The notes under the pieces: model-generated
Told to the model about the DNA's origin: nothing
The model's database searches: none
Seen by the model: only the letters and a program-made list of their open reading frames with translations
Shown: in pieces, positions 1 to 11,107 of the stretch
Layout of the letters: each line of letters opens with the position of its first letter
Position numbering within the stretch: position 1 is the first letter of the stretch
Source of the DNA: Paracoccus spongiarum
GTDB lineage: Bacteria > Pseudomonadota > Alphaproteobacteria > Rhodobacterales > Rhodobacteraceae
Reading direction: 5' to 3'
DNA length: 64,000 bases
Assembly: GCF_030732095.1 (NCBI RefSeq)
Contig: NZ_JAVAMQ010000001.1
Location: forward strand, 248,001 to 312,000
Program-made: the position numbers and the translations under genes

Positions 1-136
1 TGATGCCGCCCCGCGGCGCGGTGTCGAAACAGGCGGCCACGATGGCCTCATCGACGGCGCGGTCCTGCGCGGGGGCCATGGTCGCGAAGGCCATGCCGCC
101 GATGGCGACGGCCTGTGCCGCAAGCCGCCGTGCCAT
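1..136 (-). CDS. Secreted hypothetical protein, N-terminal part only
   Basis: The ATG (136-134) overlaps the TGA of the upstream acyl-CoA dehydrogenase gene by one base, so the two are probably translationally coupled. The 45 visible residues start [14 protein letters not shown] and look like a signal peptide with a likely cleavage after a Met-Ala-Pro-Ala stretch at about residue 23. A Cys follows at about residue 36 in a VAACFDTAP context. The rest lies beyond the window edge, so the family cannot be named. It is probably a small periplasmic protein. Confidence 0.6.
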   Translation of the reverse strand, partial: MARRLAAQAVAIGGMAFATMAPAQDRAVDEAIVAACFDTAPRGGI

Positions 137-1296
137 CAGACCAGCCCCATCAGTTCGCGGCCGATCAGCATGCGGCGGATCTCGCTGGTGCCGGCGCCGA
201 TCTCCATCAGCTTGGCATCGCGGAAGAGGCGGCTGACCACGCTGTCGTTCAGGAAGCCCGCGCCCCCCAGAGCCTGGACCGCCTGATGGGCCTGCACCAT
301 CGCCTGCTCGCTGGCATAAAGCACGGCCCCCGCCGCGTCCTGCCGCGTGACCTTGCCCGCATCGCAGGCCCGCGCGACCTCGTAGACATAGGCCCGCGCG
401 GTGTTCAGCGCGACATACATGTCGGCGATCTTGCCCTGCATCAGCTGGAAGGATCCGATCGGCTGGCCGAACTGCCTGCGGTCGCGGACATAGGGCATCA
501 CCTCGTCGAGGCATGCCGCCATGATGCCGGTGCCGATGCCCGACAGCACCAGCCGTTCATAGTCCAGCCCCGACATCAGCACGCGCACGCCGCGGCCTTC
601 CTCGCCCAGTACGTTCTCGAAGGGGATCTCGCAATTCTCGAAGATCAGCTCGCCCGTGTTGGACCCGCGCATCCCCAGCTTGTCGAAATGGGGCGACGTC
701 GAAAAGCCCGCCATGCCGCGTTCGACGATGAAGGCGGTGATGCCCTTGCTGCCCGCATCGGGGTCGGTCTTGGCATAGACGACCAGAGTATGCGCGTCCG
801 GCGCGTTGGTGATCCAGTACTTGTTGCCGTTCAGGACATAGCGGTCGTTCTTCTTCTCGGCCCGCAGCTTCATGCCGACCACGTCGCTGCCCGCGCCCTC
901 CTCGGACATGGCCAGCGCGCCGACGGCCGCGCCGCTGCACAGGTCCGGCAGGTATTTCGCGCGCTGCGCATCGCTGCCGTTCAGCTTGATCTGGTTCACG
1001 CAGAGGTTGGAATGGGCCCCGTAGGACAGGCTGACGCTGGCCGAGGCGCGGGCCAGTTCCTCGGTGGCGATGACATGCGCGAGATAGCCCATCCCCGAGC
1101 CGCCGAACTCCTCGGACACGGTAATGCCCAGCAGGCCCAGTTCGCCCATCTCGGCCCACAGCTCGTTGGGAAAGGCGTTGGTGCGGTCCACCTCGGCGGC
1201 CAGCGGCTTGACGCGCTCTTGCGCCCAGCGGTGGATCATCTCGCGCAGGGCGTTCACATCCTCGCCCAGATCGAACTGCATGCCTTGCGTGAACAT
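136..1296 (-). CDS. ivd: Isovaleryl-CoA dehydrogenase
   Basis: 386 residues, full length for an acyl-CoA dehydrogenase. It oxidises isovaleryl-CoA to 3-methylcrotonyl-CoA in leucine breakdown and passes electrons to ETF. The flavin-binding signature is visible as [11 protein letters not shown]. The catalytic glutamate sits in [11 protein letters not shown], the position used by isovaleryl-CoA dehydrogenases rather than the late Glu of medium- and short-chain enzymes. The C-terminal QALGGAGF and [14 protein letters not shown] segments are typical. The usual partners (methylcrotonyl-CoA carboxylase, HMG-CoA lyase) are not in view and may lie left of the window. A perfect dyad sits just upstream and may be its operator. 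Confidence 0.9.
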   Translation of the reverse strand: MFTQGMQFDLGEDVNALREMIHRWAQERVKPLAAEVDRTNAFPNELWAEMGELGLLGITVSEEFGGSGMGYLAHVIATEELARASASVSLSYGAHSNLCVNQIKLNGSDAQRAKYLPDLCSGAAVGALAMSEEGAGSDVVGMKLRAEKKNDRYVLNGNKYWITNAPDAHTLVVYAKTDPDAGSKGITAFIVERGMAGFSTSPHFDKLGMRGSNTGELIFENCEIPFENVLGEEGRGVRVLMSGLDYERLVLSGIGTGIMAACLDEVMPYVRDRRQFGQPIGSFQLMQGKIADMYVALNTARAYVYEVARACDAGKVTRQDAAGAVLYASEQAMVQAHQAVQALGGAGFLNDSVVSRLFRDAKLMEIGAGTSEIRRMLIGRELMGLV

Positions 1297-1315
1297 CGCC
1301 GCACCCTCCGTTTAT

Positions 1316-1329
1316 TGAACGATCGTTCA
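1316..1329. promoter_or_regulatory. 14-bp perfect palindrome upstream of ivd
   Basis: TGAACGATCGTTCA is a perfect palindrome 20 bp upstream of the ivd start codon, in a locally AT-rich stretch. The form, two GAACG half-sites, resembles TetR-family operators that control acyl-CoA catabolism. No regulator gene is in view, so the assignment is inferred. Confidence 0.45.
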
Positions 1330-1490
1330 TTTAATGGGGGTGTAGCCTATTCCCCCCGGCCGCGTCAAGCGAAGCCTGCGCCGGATCGCCCATCCGGTCA
1401 ACCGGCGCGGCTTGCGCTTTCGCATAACGCCCCGCATCCTGCCCGCCGCCCGCATCGGCGCGGCGACAGGAAAGGCGCGGAGGCCCGTTG

Positions 1491-2030
1491 ATGAAGCTGA
1501 TGATTCTGCGTCACGCGCCGGCGCTGACCGGGGGGCGGCTAGCCGGCCGCCGCGATGTCGATGCCGATTGCAGCGACCGCGACGCCTTCGCGCGGATGGC
1601 CACGCGGCTGGGCGAGATCGGGGAGGTGCTGAGCAGTCCGGCGCGGCGCTGCCTGCAGACCGCGGTGGCGCTTGGGCTTGGCGACCCGCCGACCCGCGCG
1701 GCCCTCTGGGAACAGGATCACGGCGCCTGGGAGGGCATGGCTCTTGACCGCCTGCCCGACCTGGGCCGGATGAGCCCGGCCGACCTGGCGCGGCACCGTC
1801 CCGACGGCGGCGAAAGCTTCGACGACATGGCCGCGCGCGTCCGCCCCGAGATCGAGGCGCTGCGCGGCGACTGCCTGATCGTGGCCCATGCCGGCACGGT
1901 CCGCGCGGCGCTGGCGATGGTGGTGGGACCCGCGGCGCTGTCCTTCGCGGTGGCGCCGCTGTCGCTGACCGTGCTGCGCCGCGCAGGCCCCGACTGGTCC
2001 GTCGAGGCCGTGAACGTGACCGCGCCATGA
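1491..2030 (+). CDS. Histidine phosphatase family protein, probable alpha-ribazole phosphatase
   Basis: 179 residues with the phosphoglycerate-mutase-superfamily N-terminus MKLMILRHAP, the catalytic His being in the RHA motif. A second His lies in IVAHAGTVRAAL near residue 128, and SSPARRCLQTA carries the substrate Arg. The gene overlaps cbiB/cobD by ATGA, which points to the CobC role of dephosphorylating alpha-ribazole phosphate or adenosylcobalamin phosphate late in B12 assembly. The ATG at 1491 has a GGAGG seven bases upstream, so it is preferred to the TTG one codon earlier. The exact substrate is inferred from context only. Confidence 0.7.
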   Translation: MKLMILRHAPALTGGRLAGRRDVDADCSDRDAFARMATRLGEIGEVLSSPARRCLQTAVALGLGDPPTRAALWEQDHGAWEGMALDRLPDLGRMSPADLARHRPDGGESFDDMAARVRPEIEALRGDCLIVAHAGTVRAALAMVVGPAALSFAVAPLSLTVLRRAGPDWSVEAVNVTAP

Positions 2031-2932
2031 TGGCCCTGACCGCCCTAATCGCGCTGGCCGTCGACGCCGCCATCGGCTGGCCCGACGCGCTGTTTCGCCG
2101 GATCGGCCATCCGGTCACATGGCTGGGTCGGCTGATCGCGGCGCTGGACTCGCGGATGAACCGGGGCCGGGCGCGGGTTCTGCGCGGCGCGCTGGCCAGC
2201 CTTGTGGTGATCGCGGCGGCGCTGGCCCCCGCGCTGCTGCTGGCGGCGCTGTTCGGGCCGCTGATCGCCGGGCTGCTGGCCTGGCCCTTGGTGGCGGCGC
2301 GGTCGCTCGACCAGCATCTGCGCGCGGTCGCCCGGCCGCTGCTGGCGGGCGATCTGACTGCCGCGCGCCGCGCCACCGCGATGATCGTCGGTCGCGATGT
2401 CAGCGGTGCCGGCGAGGCCGCGCTGTCGCGCGCGGCGATCGAGAGCCTGGCCGAGAACGCCTCGGACGGGGTGATCGCGCCGCTGTTCTGGGCGGCGGTG
2501 GCGGGGCTGCCTGGCATCGCGGCCTACAAGGCGATCAACACGCTGGATTCGATGATCGGGCACCGCACCCCCCGGCACGAGGAGTTCGGCCGCTTTGCCG
2601 CGCGGCTCGACGATGTGGCGAACTGGCTGCCCGCGCGGCTGACGGCGCTGCTGCTGGCGGCGGTCGGCGGCCGCCCTGCCCTTGCGGTGGCGCGCCGCGA
2701 CGCGGGCGCGCACCGCTCGCCGAATGCGGGCTGGCCCGAGGCGGCGATGGCGGGGGCGCTGGCGGTGCGGCTGTCGGGCCCGCGCCGTTATGCCGACCGG
2801 ATCGCGGACGAGCCCTGGCTGAACGGAGCGGCCCGCGACCCGCAGGCTGCCGACATCCTGCGCGCACTGCGCCTGTACCGTCGCGCGACCGCGCTGGCGG
2901 CGGCGGGGCTTGCGGTGCTGGCGGTGATCTAG
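2027..2932 (+). CDS. cobD: Adenosylcobinamide-phosphate synthase CbiB/CobD
   Basis: 301 residues, integral membrane, with hydrophobic segments near residues 1-15, 55-90 and 280-300. The family blocks AIESLAENASDGVIAPLFW and YKAINTLDSMIGHR are present. It joins aminopropanol (phosphate) to the cobyric acid side chain in cobalamin biosynthesis. The ATG overlaps the stop of the upstream phosphatase, so the two form a small cob operon. It ends tail-to-tail with the transglutaminase gene only seven bases away. No other cobalamin gene or riboswitch is visible in the window. Confidence 0.88.
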   Translation: MMALTALIALAVDAAIGWPDALFRRIGHPVTWLGRLIAALDSRMNRGRARVLRGALASLVVIAAALAPALLLAALFGPLIAGLLAWPLVAARSLDQHLRAVARPLLAGDLTAARRATAMIVGRDVSGAGEAALSRAAIESLAENASDGVIAPLFWAAVAGLPGIAAYKAINTLDSMIGHRTPRHEEFGRFAARLDDVANWLPARLTALLLAAVGGRPALAVARRDAGAHRSPNAGWPEAAMAGALAVRLSGPRRYADRIADEPWLNGAARDPQAADILRALRLYRRATALAAAGLAVLAVI

Positions 2933-2939
2933 GCGCCGC

Positions 2940-3716
2940 TCAGCCGGCGGTCACGCGAACCTCCTGGCTGACCATCTCGGCGGCGGTCATCGTGGTCATG
3001 AAGGCCACGTCGGTCGCATCGCGGCCCACCGCGATCAGCGCCATCTGATCGGCGCGGGCCATGCCGGTCGGATCGACCAGATGCCAGCCACCCTGCAGGT
3101 AGACCTCGACCACGGCGTGGAAATCGGGCGGCTCGACCGGCGGCGCATAGACGCTGGCGATGCGGGCCGGGATCTGCGCGGCGCGGCACAGCGCGATCAT
3201 CAGATGGGCATAGTCGCGGCAGACGCCGCGGCGTTCCAGGAAGGTGTCGGCGGCGGTGGTGCTGGCGGTGCTGACGCCGGGCACATAGTCCAGCCGCTGT
3301 TCCACCCAGTCGCGGATCGCCTGCACCTTGGCGCCGCCCTCCAGGTCGCCGAAACGCTGCGTGGCAAAGGACACGAAGCGTTCGGCCTGGCAATAGCGAG
3401 ACGACAGCAGATAGCGCAGCGCGTCGCCGGGCATTTCATCGACCTGATCGGCCGCCAGCCCGGCCAGATCGGGGCAACCGCGCGAGATCGCCACCTCGGC
3501 GTCATAGCGGCAGCGGATATGGTCGGCGGCGCGCAGGATGATGCGCTCGCCGATGCCCTCCTCGCCGGGGACGCGGGCCAAATGCTCGACCCGGCCGAAA
3601 TCGATCGCGGTGCTGCGCAGGTCCTGGCCGCCGGCACCCGCCGCCTCCAGCATCAGCAGCACCGGACCCGGCTGCGCCAGACGATATTCAAGTTCGACCC
3701 CGATCTTCACACGCAT
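2940..3716 (-). CDS. Transglutaminase-like cysteine peptidase family protein
   Basis: 258 residues. The transglutaminase-core triad is visible: Cys in RRGVCRDYAHLM, His in DFHAVVEVYL and Asp in HLVDPTG. An N-terminal beta-rich domain precedes it, as in the bacterial transglutaminase-like family that often has an N-terminal extension. Function is not known precisely; members are thought to be proteases or amidases. The start at 3716 follows a GGGGG ribosome-binding stretch, and a longer start at 3734 lacks one. It is divergent from hisF. Confidence 0.8.
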   Translation of the reverse strand: MRVKIGVELEYRLAQPGPVLLMLEAAGAGGQDLRSTAIDFGRVEHLARVPGEEGIGERIILRAADHIRCRYDAEVAISRGCPDLAGLAADQVDEMPGDALRYLLSSRYCQAERFVSFATQRFGDLEGGAKVQAIRDWVEQRLDYVPGVSTASTTAADTFLERRGVCRDYAHLMIALCRAAQIPARIASVYAPPVEPPDFHAVVEVYLQGGWHLVDPTGMARADQMALIAVGRDATDVAFMTTMTAAEMVSQEVRVTAG

Positions 3717-3842
3717 CTTCACCCCCTGGGACATGCCGCCTGATCGCAGGTTGCGGCGCGGGGTGCAATGATCCGGACGGCGCGCCGGTTCCGCGACGCA
3801 AAGCCCCTTTCGCGCTGCACACCGGCGCGCTATGACCGCGCC

Positions 3843-4604
3843 ATGCTGAAGACCCGCATCATCCCCTGCCTTGATGTCGCCGATGGCCGCGTGGTCAAGG
3901 GCGTGAATTTCGTGGACCTGATCGACGCCGGCGACCCGGTCGAGGCGGCGCGGGCCTATGACGCGGCCGGCGCCGACGAGATCTGCTTTCTGGACATCCA
4001 CGCCACCCACGAGAACCGCGGCACCATGTTCGACCTGGTGACCCGCACGGCCGAGCAGTGCTTCGTGCCGCTGACGGTGGGCGGGGGCGTGCGCACCCAT
4101 GAGGACGTGCGCGCCCTGCTGCTGGCCGGCGCCGACAAGGTCAGCTTCAATTCGGCCGCCGTCGCCGATCCCGACGTGGTGGCCGCCGCCGCCGACCGCT
4201 TCGGCAGCCAGTGCATCGTGGTGGCGATCGACGCCAAGACCGTGGCGCCCGGCGAATGGCAGATCTTCACCCATGGCGGGCGCAAGCCCACCGGCATCGA
4301 CGCCGTCGACTTCGCCCGCACCGTCGAGGCCCGCGGCGCTGGCGAGATCCTGCTGACCTCGATGGACCGCGACGGCACGCGGTCGGGCTTCAACCTGCCG
4401 CTGACCCGCGCCATCGCCGATGCGGTGGGCATCCCCGTCATCGCCTCGGGCGGGGTCGGCACGCTGGATCACCTGGTCGAGGGCGTGACCGAGGGCCATG
4501 CCAGCGCCGTTCTGGCCGCCTCGATCTTCCATTTCGGCACCTTCACCATCGCCGAGGCCAAGGCCCACATGGCCGCGGCGGGCATCCCGATGAGGCTGGC
4601 ATGA
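3843..4604 (+). CDS. hisF: Imidazole glycerol phosphate synthase cyclase subunit
   Basis: 253 residues, a complete (beta/alpha)8 HisF. The catalytic aspartates are at D11 (IIPCLDV) and D130 (VVAIDAK), the positions known for the enzyme. Phosphate-binding glycines are seen in VGGGVR and ASGGVG. With HisH it makes imidazole glycerol phosphate and AICAR in histidine biosynthesis. The stop overlaps the hisE start by ATGA, so the two are co-translated. hisH, hisA and hisB are not in view, so the his genes are split in this genome. Confidence 0.97.
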   Translation: MLKTRIIPCLDVADGRVVKGVNFVDLIDAGDPVEAARAYDAAGADEICFLDIHATHENRGTMFDLVTRTAEQCFVPLTVGGGVRTHEDVRALLLAGADKVSFNSAAVADPDVVAAAADRFGSQCIVVAIDAKTVAPGEWQIFTHGGRKPTGIDAVDFARTVEARGAGEILLTSMDRDGTRSGFNLPLTRAIADAVGIPVIASGGVGTLDHLVEGVTEGHASAVLAASIFHFGTFTIAEAKAHMAAAGIPMRLA

Positions 4605-4912
4605 ACGCGCTGGAGCGGCTGGCCCGGACCATCGAGGCGCGCAGGACCGCCGACCCGGACAGCAGCTGGACCGCCGCCCTGCTGGCCAAGGGCCCCGAGA
4701 AATGCGCCGAGAAATTCGGCGAGGAAGCCGTCGAGGCGATCATCGAGGCGGTGCGCGGCGATCGCGCGCGGCTGACCTCGGAAGCCGCCGACGTGCTGTT
4801 TCACCTGCTGGTCATGCTGGCCGCGCGCGACGTGCCGCTGGCGGACGTGCTGGCCGAGCTGGCGCGGCGCGAGGGGGTGTCGGGCGTGGCCGAGAAGGCC
4901 GCGCGCCGCTGA
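4601..4912 (+). CDS. hisE: Phosphoribosyl-ATP pyrophosphatase
   Basis: 103 residues, an all-alpha MazG-like pyrophosphohydrolase. The metal-binding helix motifs [12 protein letters not shown] and [12 protein letters not shown] are intact. It hydrolyses PR-ATP to PR-AMP, step two of histidine biosynthesis; the following PR-AMP cyclohydrolase (hisI) is encoded elsewhere. The ATGA overlap with hisF marks an operon. Confidence 0.95.
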   Translation: MNALERLARTIEARRTADPDSSWTAALLAKGPEKCAEKFGEEAVEAIIEAVRGDRARLTSEAADVLFHLLVMLAARDVPLADVLAELARREGVSGVAEKAARR

Positions 4913-5028
4913 GGGCACGGACGGCCGGATCGCGCGAAACCCTTCCCTCTTGCCCCCCGGCAAGGCTATAAGCGACGCAACCGCCGCGATTGCGAGGATG
5001 GCGGCACGAGAACACGGCAGAGGACGGC

Positions 5029-5541
5029 ATGAGCAACGACACCACGAACGGCAAGCATCACGAGGGCGACGTGGCCTTCATACAGTCGCTGGCCGAACTG
5101 CTGAACGCCAGCGAACTGAGCGAGATCTCGGTCAAGCGCGAATATGGCGAACATGACCGCCTGACGGTCAGCCTCTCGAAACATGCCCGGCAGGCCGTCG
5201 CGGCGGCGCCGATGCAGATGGCGGCTCCGGCAGCGGCCCCTGCCCCCGGCGCGCCCGCGGCACCCGCCGCACCCGCCGCCGCCGGCAGCGAGGATCCGGC
5301 CAGCCTGCCGGGCGCGGTGACCTCGCCGATGGTCGGCACCGCCTATCTGTCGGCAGAGCCCGGCGCCGCACCCTTCGTGCAGATCGGCCAGACCGTCGCC
5401 GAGGGCGAGACGCTCTTGATCGTCGAGGCTATGAAGACCATGAACCACATCCCGGCCCCCCGCGCCTGCACCGTCCGGCGCATCCTCGTCGATGACGGCA
5501 GCCCCGTCGAATTCGGCGCCCCCCTGATGGTCGTCGAGTGA
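5029..5541 (+). CDS. accB: Biotin carboxyl carrier protein of acetyl-CoA carboxylase
   Basis: 170 residues. An N-terminal dimerising region is followed by a flexible Ala/Pro linker (about residues 57-85) and a C-terminal biotinyl domain with the EAMKTMNHI motif. The biotinylated Lys is K136. The thumb region typical of AccB is present before the motif. The start MSNDTTNGK is favoured over an upstream in-frame candidate because an AGAGGA stretch precedes it. accC follows after seven bases. The biotin ligase that would modify it (birA) is at the far right end of this window. Confidence 0.95.
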   Translation: MSNDTTNGKHHEGDVAFIQSLAELLNASELSEISVKREYGEHDRLTVSLSKHARQAVAAAPMQMAAPAAAPAPGAPAAPAAPAAAGSEDPASLPGAVTSPMVGTAYLSAEPGAAPFVQIGQTVAEGETLLIVEAMKTMNHIPAPRACTVRRILVDDGSPVEFGAPLMVVE

Positions 5542-5548
5542 GGCCCGG

Positions 5549-6895
5549 ATGTTCGACAAGATCCTGATCGCCAACCGCGGCGAGATCGCCCTGCGCGTGA
5601 TCCGTGCCTGCCGCGAGATGGGCATCGCCTCGGTCGCCGTGCATTCGACCGCCGACGCCGACGCCATGCATGTGCGCATGGCCGACGAATCGGTCTGCAT
5701 CGGCCCGGCGCCCTCGGCGGCCAGCTATCTGTCGATGCCCGCGATCATCTCGGCCTGCGAGATCACCGGCGCGCAGGCGATCCATCCGGGCTACGGCTTC
5801 CTGTCCGAGAATGCCGGCTTCGTGCAGATGCTGGAAGATCACGGCATCACCTTCATCGGGCCGCGCGCGGAACATATCCGCATCATGGGCGACAAGATCA
5901 CCGCCAAGGACACGATGAAGGCGCTTGGCGTGCCCTGCGTGCCGGGCAGCGATGGCGGCGTCGACGATGTCGACGAGGCCACCCGGGTCGCCGCCCAGAT
6001 CGGCTATCCGGTCATCATCAAGGCGACCGCCGGCGGCGGCGGGCGCGGCATGAAGGTGGCCACCGACGCCAAGGGCCTCGAGGTGGCGTTCCGCACCGCC
6101 CGGGCAGAGGCCAAGGCCGCCTTCGGCAACCCCGATGTCTATATCGAGAAATACCTGCAGAAGCCGCGCCACATCGAGATCCAGGTGTTCGGCGACGGCA
6201 GGGGCCGCGCCGTTCATCTGGGCGAGCGCGACTGTTCGCTGCAACGCCGTCACCAGAAGGTGCTGGAGGAAGCCCCGGGCCCGGTCATCACGCCCGAGCA
6301 GCGCGCCCATATCGGCAAGGTCTGCGCCGATGCGGTGGCCAAGATCGGCTATGCCGGCGCCGGCACCATCGAGTTCCTGTTCGAGGATGGCGAGTTCTAC
6401 TTCATCGAGATGAACACCCGCCTGCAGGTCGAACACCCGGTGACCGAGGCGATCTTCGGCGTCGATCTGGTCCGACAGCAGATCCTGGTCGCCGCCGGCG
6501 CCGAGATGGAGTTCCGCCAGGAGGATCTGTCCATCCGCGGCCACGCCATCGAGGTGCGCATCAACGCCGAGAAGGTGCCGGGCTTCAGCCCGTGCCCCGG
6601 CCGCATCACCCAGTATCACGCCCCCGGCGGCCTGGGGGTGCGGATCGATTCCGCCCTGTATGACGGCTATTCGATCCCGCCCTATTACGACAGCCTGATC
6701 GGCAAGCTGATCGTGCATGGCCGCGACCGCCACGAGGCGCTTGCCCGGCTGGACCGCGCCCTGGGCGAGCTGATCGTGGACGGGGTCGACACCACCGTGC
6801 CGCTGTTCCGCGCCCTGCTGCAAGAGCCCGACATCCACAGCGGCAGCTATTCGATCCATTGGCTGGAACGCTGGCTGGACCAGAAATACGGGTGA
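5549..6895 (+). CDS. accC: Biotin carboxylase subunit of acetyl-CoA carboxylase
   Basis: 448 residues, the normal length. The ATP-grasp core shows the glycine-rich loop [10 protein letters not shown] and the signature [14 protein letters not shown]; the N-terminus [14 protein letters not shown] is diagnostic. It carboxylates biotin on AccB with bicarbonate and ATP, the first half of malonyl-CoA formation. It is in an operon with accB. aat follows after ten bases and may be co-transcribed. Confidence 0.97.
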   Translation: MFDKILIANRGEIALRVIRACREMGIASVAVHSTADADAMHVRMADESVCIGPAPSAASYLSMPAIISACEITGAQAIHPGYGFLSENAGFVQMLEDHGITFIGPRAEHIRIMGDKITAKDTMKALGVPCVPGSDGGVDDVDEATRVAAQIGYPVIIKATAGGGGRGMKVATDAKGLEVAFRTARAEAKAAFGNPDVYIEKYLQKPRHIEIQVFGDGRGRAVHLGERDCSLQRRHQKVLEEAPGPVITPEQRAHIGKVCADAVAKIGYAGAGTIEFLFEDGEFYFIEMNTRLQVEHPVTEAIFGVDLVRQQILVAAGAEMEFRQEDLSIRGHAIEVRINAEKVPGFSPCPGRITQYHAPGGLGVRIDSALYDGYSIPPYYDSLIGKLIVHGRDRHEALARLDRALGELIVDGVDTTVPLFRALLQEPDIHSGSYSIHWLERWLDQKYG

Positions 6896-6905
6896 CCGGC
6901 GCGCG

Positions 6906-7535
6906 ATGCTGTCACCTGCGCAGCTGCTGTCTGGCTATGCGCGCGGCGTCTTTCCGATGGCCGAATGCGCCGACGACCCAAGGCTTTACTGGTTCGATCC
7001 GCCGCATCGCGGGGTGATGCCGATCGGCGGGGTCCATGCCTCGCATTCGCTGCGGCGCGATCTGCGGCGGGGCGGCTGGTCGGCGCGGCTGAACCGGGAT
7101 TTCGACGAGGTCGTGGCCCGATGCGCCGATCGCGACGTGACCTGGATCAACGCGCCCCTGTCGGATCTGTATCGCCAGCTGCACGCCGCGGGCCACGCGC
7201 ATGCCATCGCGGTGGTCCGCGACGGCCGGCTTGCGGGCGGGATCTTCGGCGTGACGCTGGGCACGGCCTTTTTCGGGGAATCGATGGTCTCGCTGCGCAG
7301 CAACGGGTCCAAGATGGCGCTGCTGTGGACCTCGTCGCATCTGCGCCGCTGCGGGTTCCGGCTGTTCGACACGCAGTTCCTGACCCCGCATCTGGCGCGC
7401 ATGGGCGGGATCGAGATCTCGCGCCGCGACTACCGGCGCAGGCTGTCCGAGGCGCTGGACAGCTCTGCCGATTTCACCGCCGCGCCGCTGCCGGACGCGG
7501 ATCAGCTTTGGCAGGAGATCACCCAGACGTCATAG
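6906..7535 (+). CDS. aat: Leucyl/phenylalanyl-tRNA--protein transferase
   Basis: 209 residues. The signature blocks YARGVFPMAE, WFDPPHRGV, GGIFGVTLG and FFGESMVS are all present. It adds Leu or Phe to N-terminal Lys or Arg of proteins so that ClpS/ClpAP degrades them, the bacterial N-end rule pathway. It follows accC closely. Its last 34 bases overlap the end of the convergent DUF2155 gene. Confidence 0.95.
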   Translation: MLSPAQLLSGYARGVFPMAECADDPRLYWFDPPHRGVMPIGGVHASHSLRRDLRRGGWSARLNRDFDEVVARCADRDVTWINAPLSDLYRQLHAAGHAHAIAVVRDGRLAGGIFGVTLGTAFFGESMVSLRSNGSKMALLWTSSHLRRCGFRLFDTQFLTPHLARMGGIEISRRDYRRRLSEALDSSADFTAAPLPDADQLWQEITQTS

Positions 7536-7864
7536 CGCGCATCGTCCAGGGCCGACAGCGCGGGCGAGCTGGCGATCATCCAGCCGCTGAACAGGGTCAC
7601 GTTCTGCGCCAGGTCGCTGATCGTCAGCTGTGCATAGGCGTCCGAGCTGGGATCGCCGGCCGGATAGCGACATTCGCCAAGCCGCACCTCTAGCCGGCCA
7701 TACCGCGCCACCTGCCCGACCTGCAAGGGCAGGTCGGTGGTCTTGCCCGACACTTTGTCGAGCCCGCGCAGAAGCGCACCCCCGGCCCGCGCCACCTCTT
7801 GCGCCGCCAGCGGCTGCGCGCAAAGGCCGATGGCCACCAGCCCTGCGAAGGCCGCCCGGATCAT
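7502..7864 (-). CDS. DUF2155 domain-containing periplasmic protein
   Basis: 120 residues with a signal peptide ending near PLAAQ (about residue 21). The DUF2155 core includes GLDKVSGKTTDLPL, LEVRLGECRYP, FSGWMIASSPALSALDDARYDVWV and a C-terminal Cys; the two Cys may form a disulphide. Function is unknown. It overlaps the MlaD-like gene by ATGA, and its 3' end overlaps aat on the other strand. The order NDUFA12 - MlaD-like - DUF2155 is, to my knowledge, recurrent in Rhodobacterales. Confidence 0.85.
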   Translation of the reverse strand: MIRAAFAGLVAIGLCAQPLAAQEVARAGGALLRGLDKVSGKTTDLPLQVGQVARYGRLEVRLGECRYPAGDPSSDAYAQLTISDLAQNVTLFSGWMIASSPALSALDDARYDVWVISCQS

Positions 7865-8355
7865 GGCGCCGCGGCGCCCTCCGGCGCCGGTCCGTCATCG
7901 GCCTGGCTGTCGACGAACTTCATCATCAGCTGCAACAGGCTGACCGCGCCCTGCACCTCCTCGATCTCGTCGCCAGGGCCCAGATTTTCGAGGCTGCCAC
8001 CGGGCTGGATCTGGATATAGGCGCCGCCCAGAAGACCGTCGGACTGGATGATCGCGGCGCTGTCCATCGGCAGGGCCACATCCTCGGGAATGCTGAGCCG
8101 CGCATCGGCCATGAAGGTCTGCGGGTTCAGGCGCACCTGCGTCACGCGCCCTACCTTCACCCCGGCGAGGCGCACCTCGGTGCCCACCTCGACGCCGTCG
8201 ACATCAGGGAACGAAGCGGTGACCTCATAGCCGCCGCGCCGCAGCAGGTCGCCGCCCGCCGCCCAGCCAAGAAAGCCCAGCGCGACGGCCAGCACGATGC
8301 CGCCCGCCAGAAGTTCGGCGCGCCGTTCGGCCCGCTGCTCGGCCGCAACGCTCAT
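7861..8355 (-). CDS. mlaD: MlaD family lipid-transport protein
   Basis: 164 residues with one N-terminal membrane anchor (about residues 15-33) and an MCE domain (about 42-120) carrying VDGVEVGTEVRLAGVKVGRV and the LLGGAYIQIQPGG loop. MlaD forms the hexameric periplasmic ring of the Mla phospholipid transporter, which keeps outer-membrane lipid asymmetry. The ATPase, permease and MlaC genes are not adjacent, which is common in this group. Its ATG immediately follows the stop of the NDUFA12 gene. Confidence 0.85.
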   Translation of the reverse strand: MSVAAEQRAERRAELLAGGIVLAVALGFLGWAAGGDLLRRGGYEVTASFPDVDGVEVGTEVRLAGVKVGRVTQVRLNPQTFMADARLSIPEDVALPMDSAAIIQSDGLLGGAYIQIQPGGSLENLGPGDEIEEVQGAVSLLQLMMKFVDSQADDGPAPEGAAAP

Positions 8356-8730
8356 CTATTCGGGCTGCCACGCATCATAGTCGCGCCGGGTCGCGGGCTC
8401 GGCGCGGTACAGCGAGCCTTCGGGATGATAGGCGCCGGGCGTGCCGGTCAGGTTGGCCAGATGGGGCTGTTCCCAGGCCTTGCGCGGCAGCGGCCTTTCG
8501 GTCGGCGGCTCGTTCCAGGTGTGGTGCAGCCAGCCATGCCATTCCGGGCTGACGCGGCTTGCCTCGGCCTCGCCGTGATAGATGACCCACCGGCGCGACC
8601 CGTCGCGGTTCTGGTAGAACATGTTGCCCTCGGCATCCTCGCCGACCTTGGTGCCGTTGCGCCAGGTCCAGAACTGGGTGTTGAGCGTCTGGCTGTTCCA
8701 CCAGGTCAAAGCGCGAAGCAGGAACGACAT
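8356..8730 (-). CDS. NADH:ubiquinone oxidoreductase accessory subunit NDUFA12-like
   Basis: 124 residues from the ATG at 8730. The family pattern is clear: [52 protein letters not shown] and the C-terminal YDAWQPE. This is the alphaproteobacterial homologue of the mitochondrial complex I accessory subunit (B17.2 type), located on the cytoplasmic peripheral arm. It heads a minus-strand operon with the MlaD-like and DUF2155 genes. The longer start at 8745 adds five unconserved residues. Confidence 0.92.
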   Translation of the reverse strand: MSFLLRALTWWNSQTLNTQFWTWRNGTKVGEDAEGNMFYQNRDGSRRWVIYHGEAEASRVSPEWHGWLHHTWNEPPTERPLPRKAWEQPHLANLTGTPGAYHPEGSLYRAEPATRRDYDAWQPE

Positions 8731-8871
8731 CGATGCGGGCCTCATCCTTCAGATCTGCACGAGATATGGCCGAGTTTGCACGCCAGGTCCAGCCTTGGCG
8801 TCGTCCGCCTGCGGGACCGCCGCGGCCGACCGGATCCAGCGCCGTGGCGCCGGCCCCGCAGGCCCGGGCGG

Positions 8872-10137
<1,266 letters not shown>

Positions 10138-10297
10138 CGTCCACTTCCTTCGTTGCCGCCGGCCCCCTGGCCCGCGGGCGGCCGCGGATGTCTGTCCGCG
10201 CCGCTTCGGTGATCGTCCGGGCAGGCCCGTCCGGGCCGCCTCGAGGTCTTGGCGCCATGTTAGGGGCGACGCCGTCCCGTCACAATCCCCAACAGGG

Positions 10298-10930
10298 CTA
10301 TTTCTTCTCGGGCTCGGCCTTGCCGCGCGGGGCCACCACCTCGTCGATCAGACCCCAGTCCTTCGCCTCCTCGGGCGACATGAAGCGGTCGCGTTCCAGG
10401 GCCTCCTCGACCTCGGCCAGCGACTTGCCGGTATGGGTCACGTAGATCTCGTTCAGCCGCCGCTTCAGCTTCTCGGTCTCGCGGGCGTGGATCAGGATGT
10501 CGGTGGCCTGGCCCTGGAAGCCGCCGGAGGGCTGGTGGACCATCACCCGGCTGTTGGGCAGCGAATAGCGCAGTCCCGGCTCGCCTGCGGCCAGCAGCAG
10601 CGAGCCCATCGAGGCAGCCTGCCCCACCACCAGCGTCGAGACGCGCGGCTTGATGTATTGCATGGTGTCGTAGATCGAAAGCCCCGAGGTGACGACGCCG
10701 CCGGGGCTGTTGATGTACATGCTGATGTCCTTGGTCGGGTTCTCGGCCTCGAGGAACAGCAGTTGCGCACAGATCAGCGTCGACATGCCGTCATGCACGG
10801 GGCCCGACACGAAGATGATCCGTTCCTTCAGCAGCCGCGAGAAGATGTCATAGGCGCGTTCGCCCCGCGAGGTCTGTTCGACCACCATGGGGACAAGGGT
10901 GTTCATGTAGAATTCGGCCGGATCGCTCAT
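10298..10930 (-). CDS. clpP: ATP-dependent Clp protease proteolytic subunit
   Basis: 210 residues. The serine-protease triad is S107 (GQAASMGS), H132 (VMVHQPSGG) and D181 (ERDRFMS). YINSPGG gives the oxyanion loop. The second of two tandem ATGs (10930) is preferred because the AGGGA ribosome-binding site then has a six-base spacer. It forms the tetradecameric degradation chamber used by ClpX and ClpA. It is divergent from pth with 177 bp between the start codons. Confidence 0.95.
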   Translation of the reverse strand: MSDPAEFYMNTLVPMVVEQTSRGERAYDIFSRLLKERIIFVSGPVHDGMSTLICAQLLFLEAENPTKDISMYINSPGGVVTSGLSIYDTMQYIKPRVSTLVVGQAASMGSLLLAAGEPGLRYSLPNSRVMVHQPSGGFQGQATDILIHARETEKLKRRLNEIYVTHTGKSLAEVEEALERDRFMSPEEAKDWGLIDEVVAPRGKAEPEKK

Positions 10931-11107
10931 CATCTGTCCCTGCTCTGTGTCGCGCCTGAAGTTTCTGGTCCCGCGATTCGTCCGGGGCTGACGCCCTGTC
11001 ATATCCGCGAAAGGTTGACAGAGTCTTAGTAACCGGCAAGGTCCGCCGCAAGGGATGGATCGCAATTCCGCAGATGCCATCCGCGCCGCGCAACCCGGGA
11101 GGCGCTT

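Noticed and set aside
115-1491. Long plus-strand frames opposite ivd and similar frames opposite clpX, rpsA, fdsA, dnaX and others
   Set aside because: They are shadows of real genes in high-GC DNA: no family pattern, low-complexity composition, and the opposite strand carries a fully conserved protein.
11010-11045. TTGACA-like promoter between clpP and pth
   Set aside because: A -35-like hexamer is present at 11015 but no matching -10 at the right distance, so it is not called.
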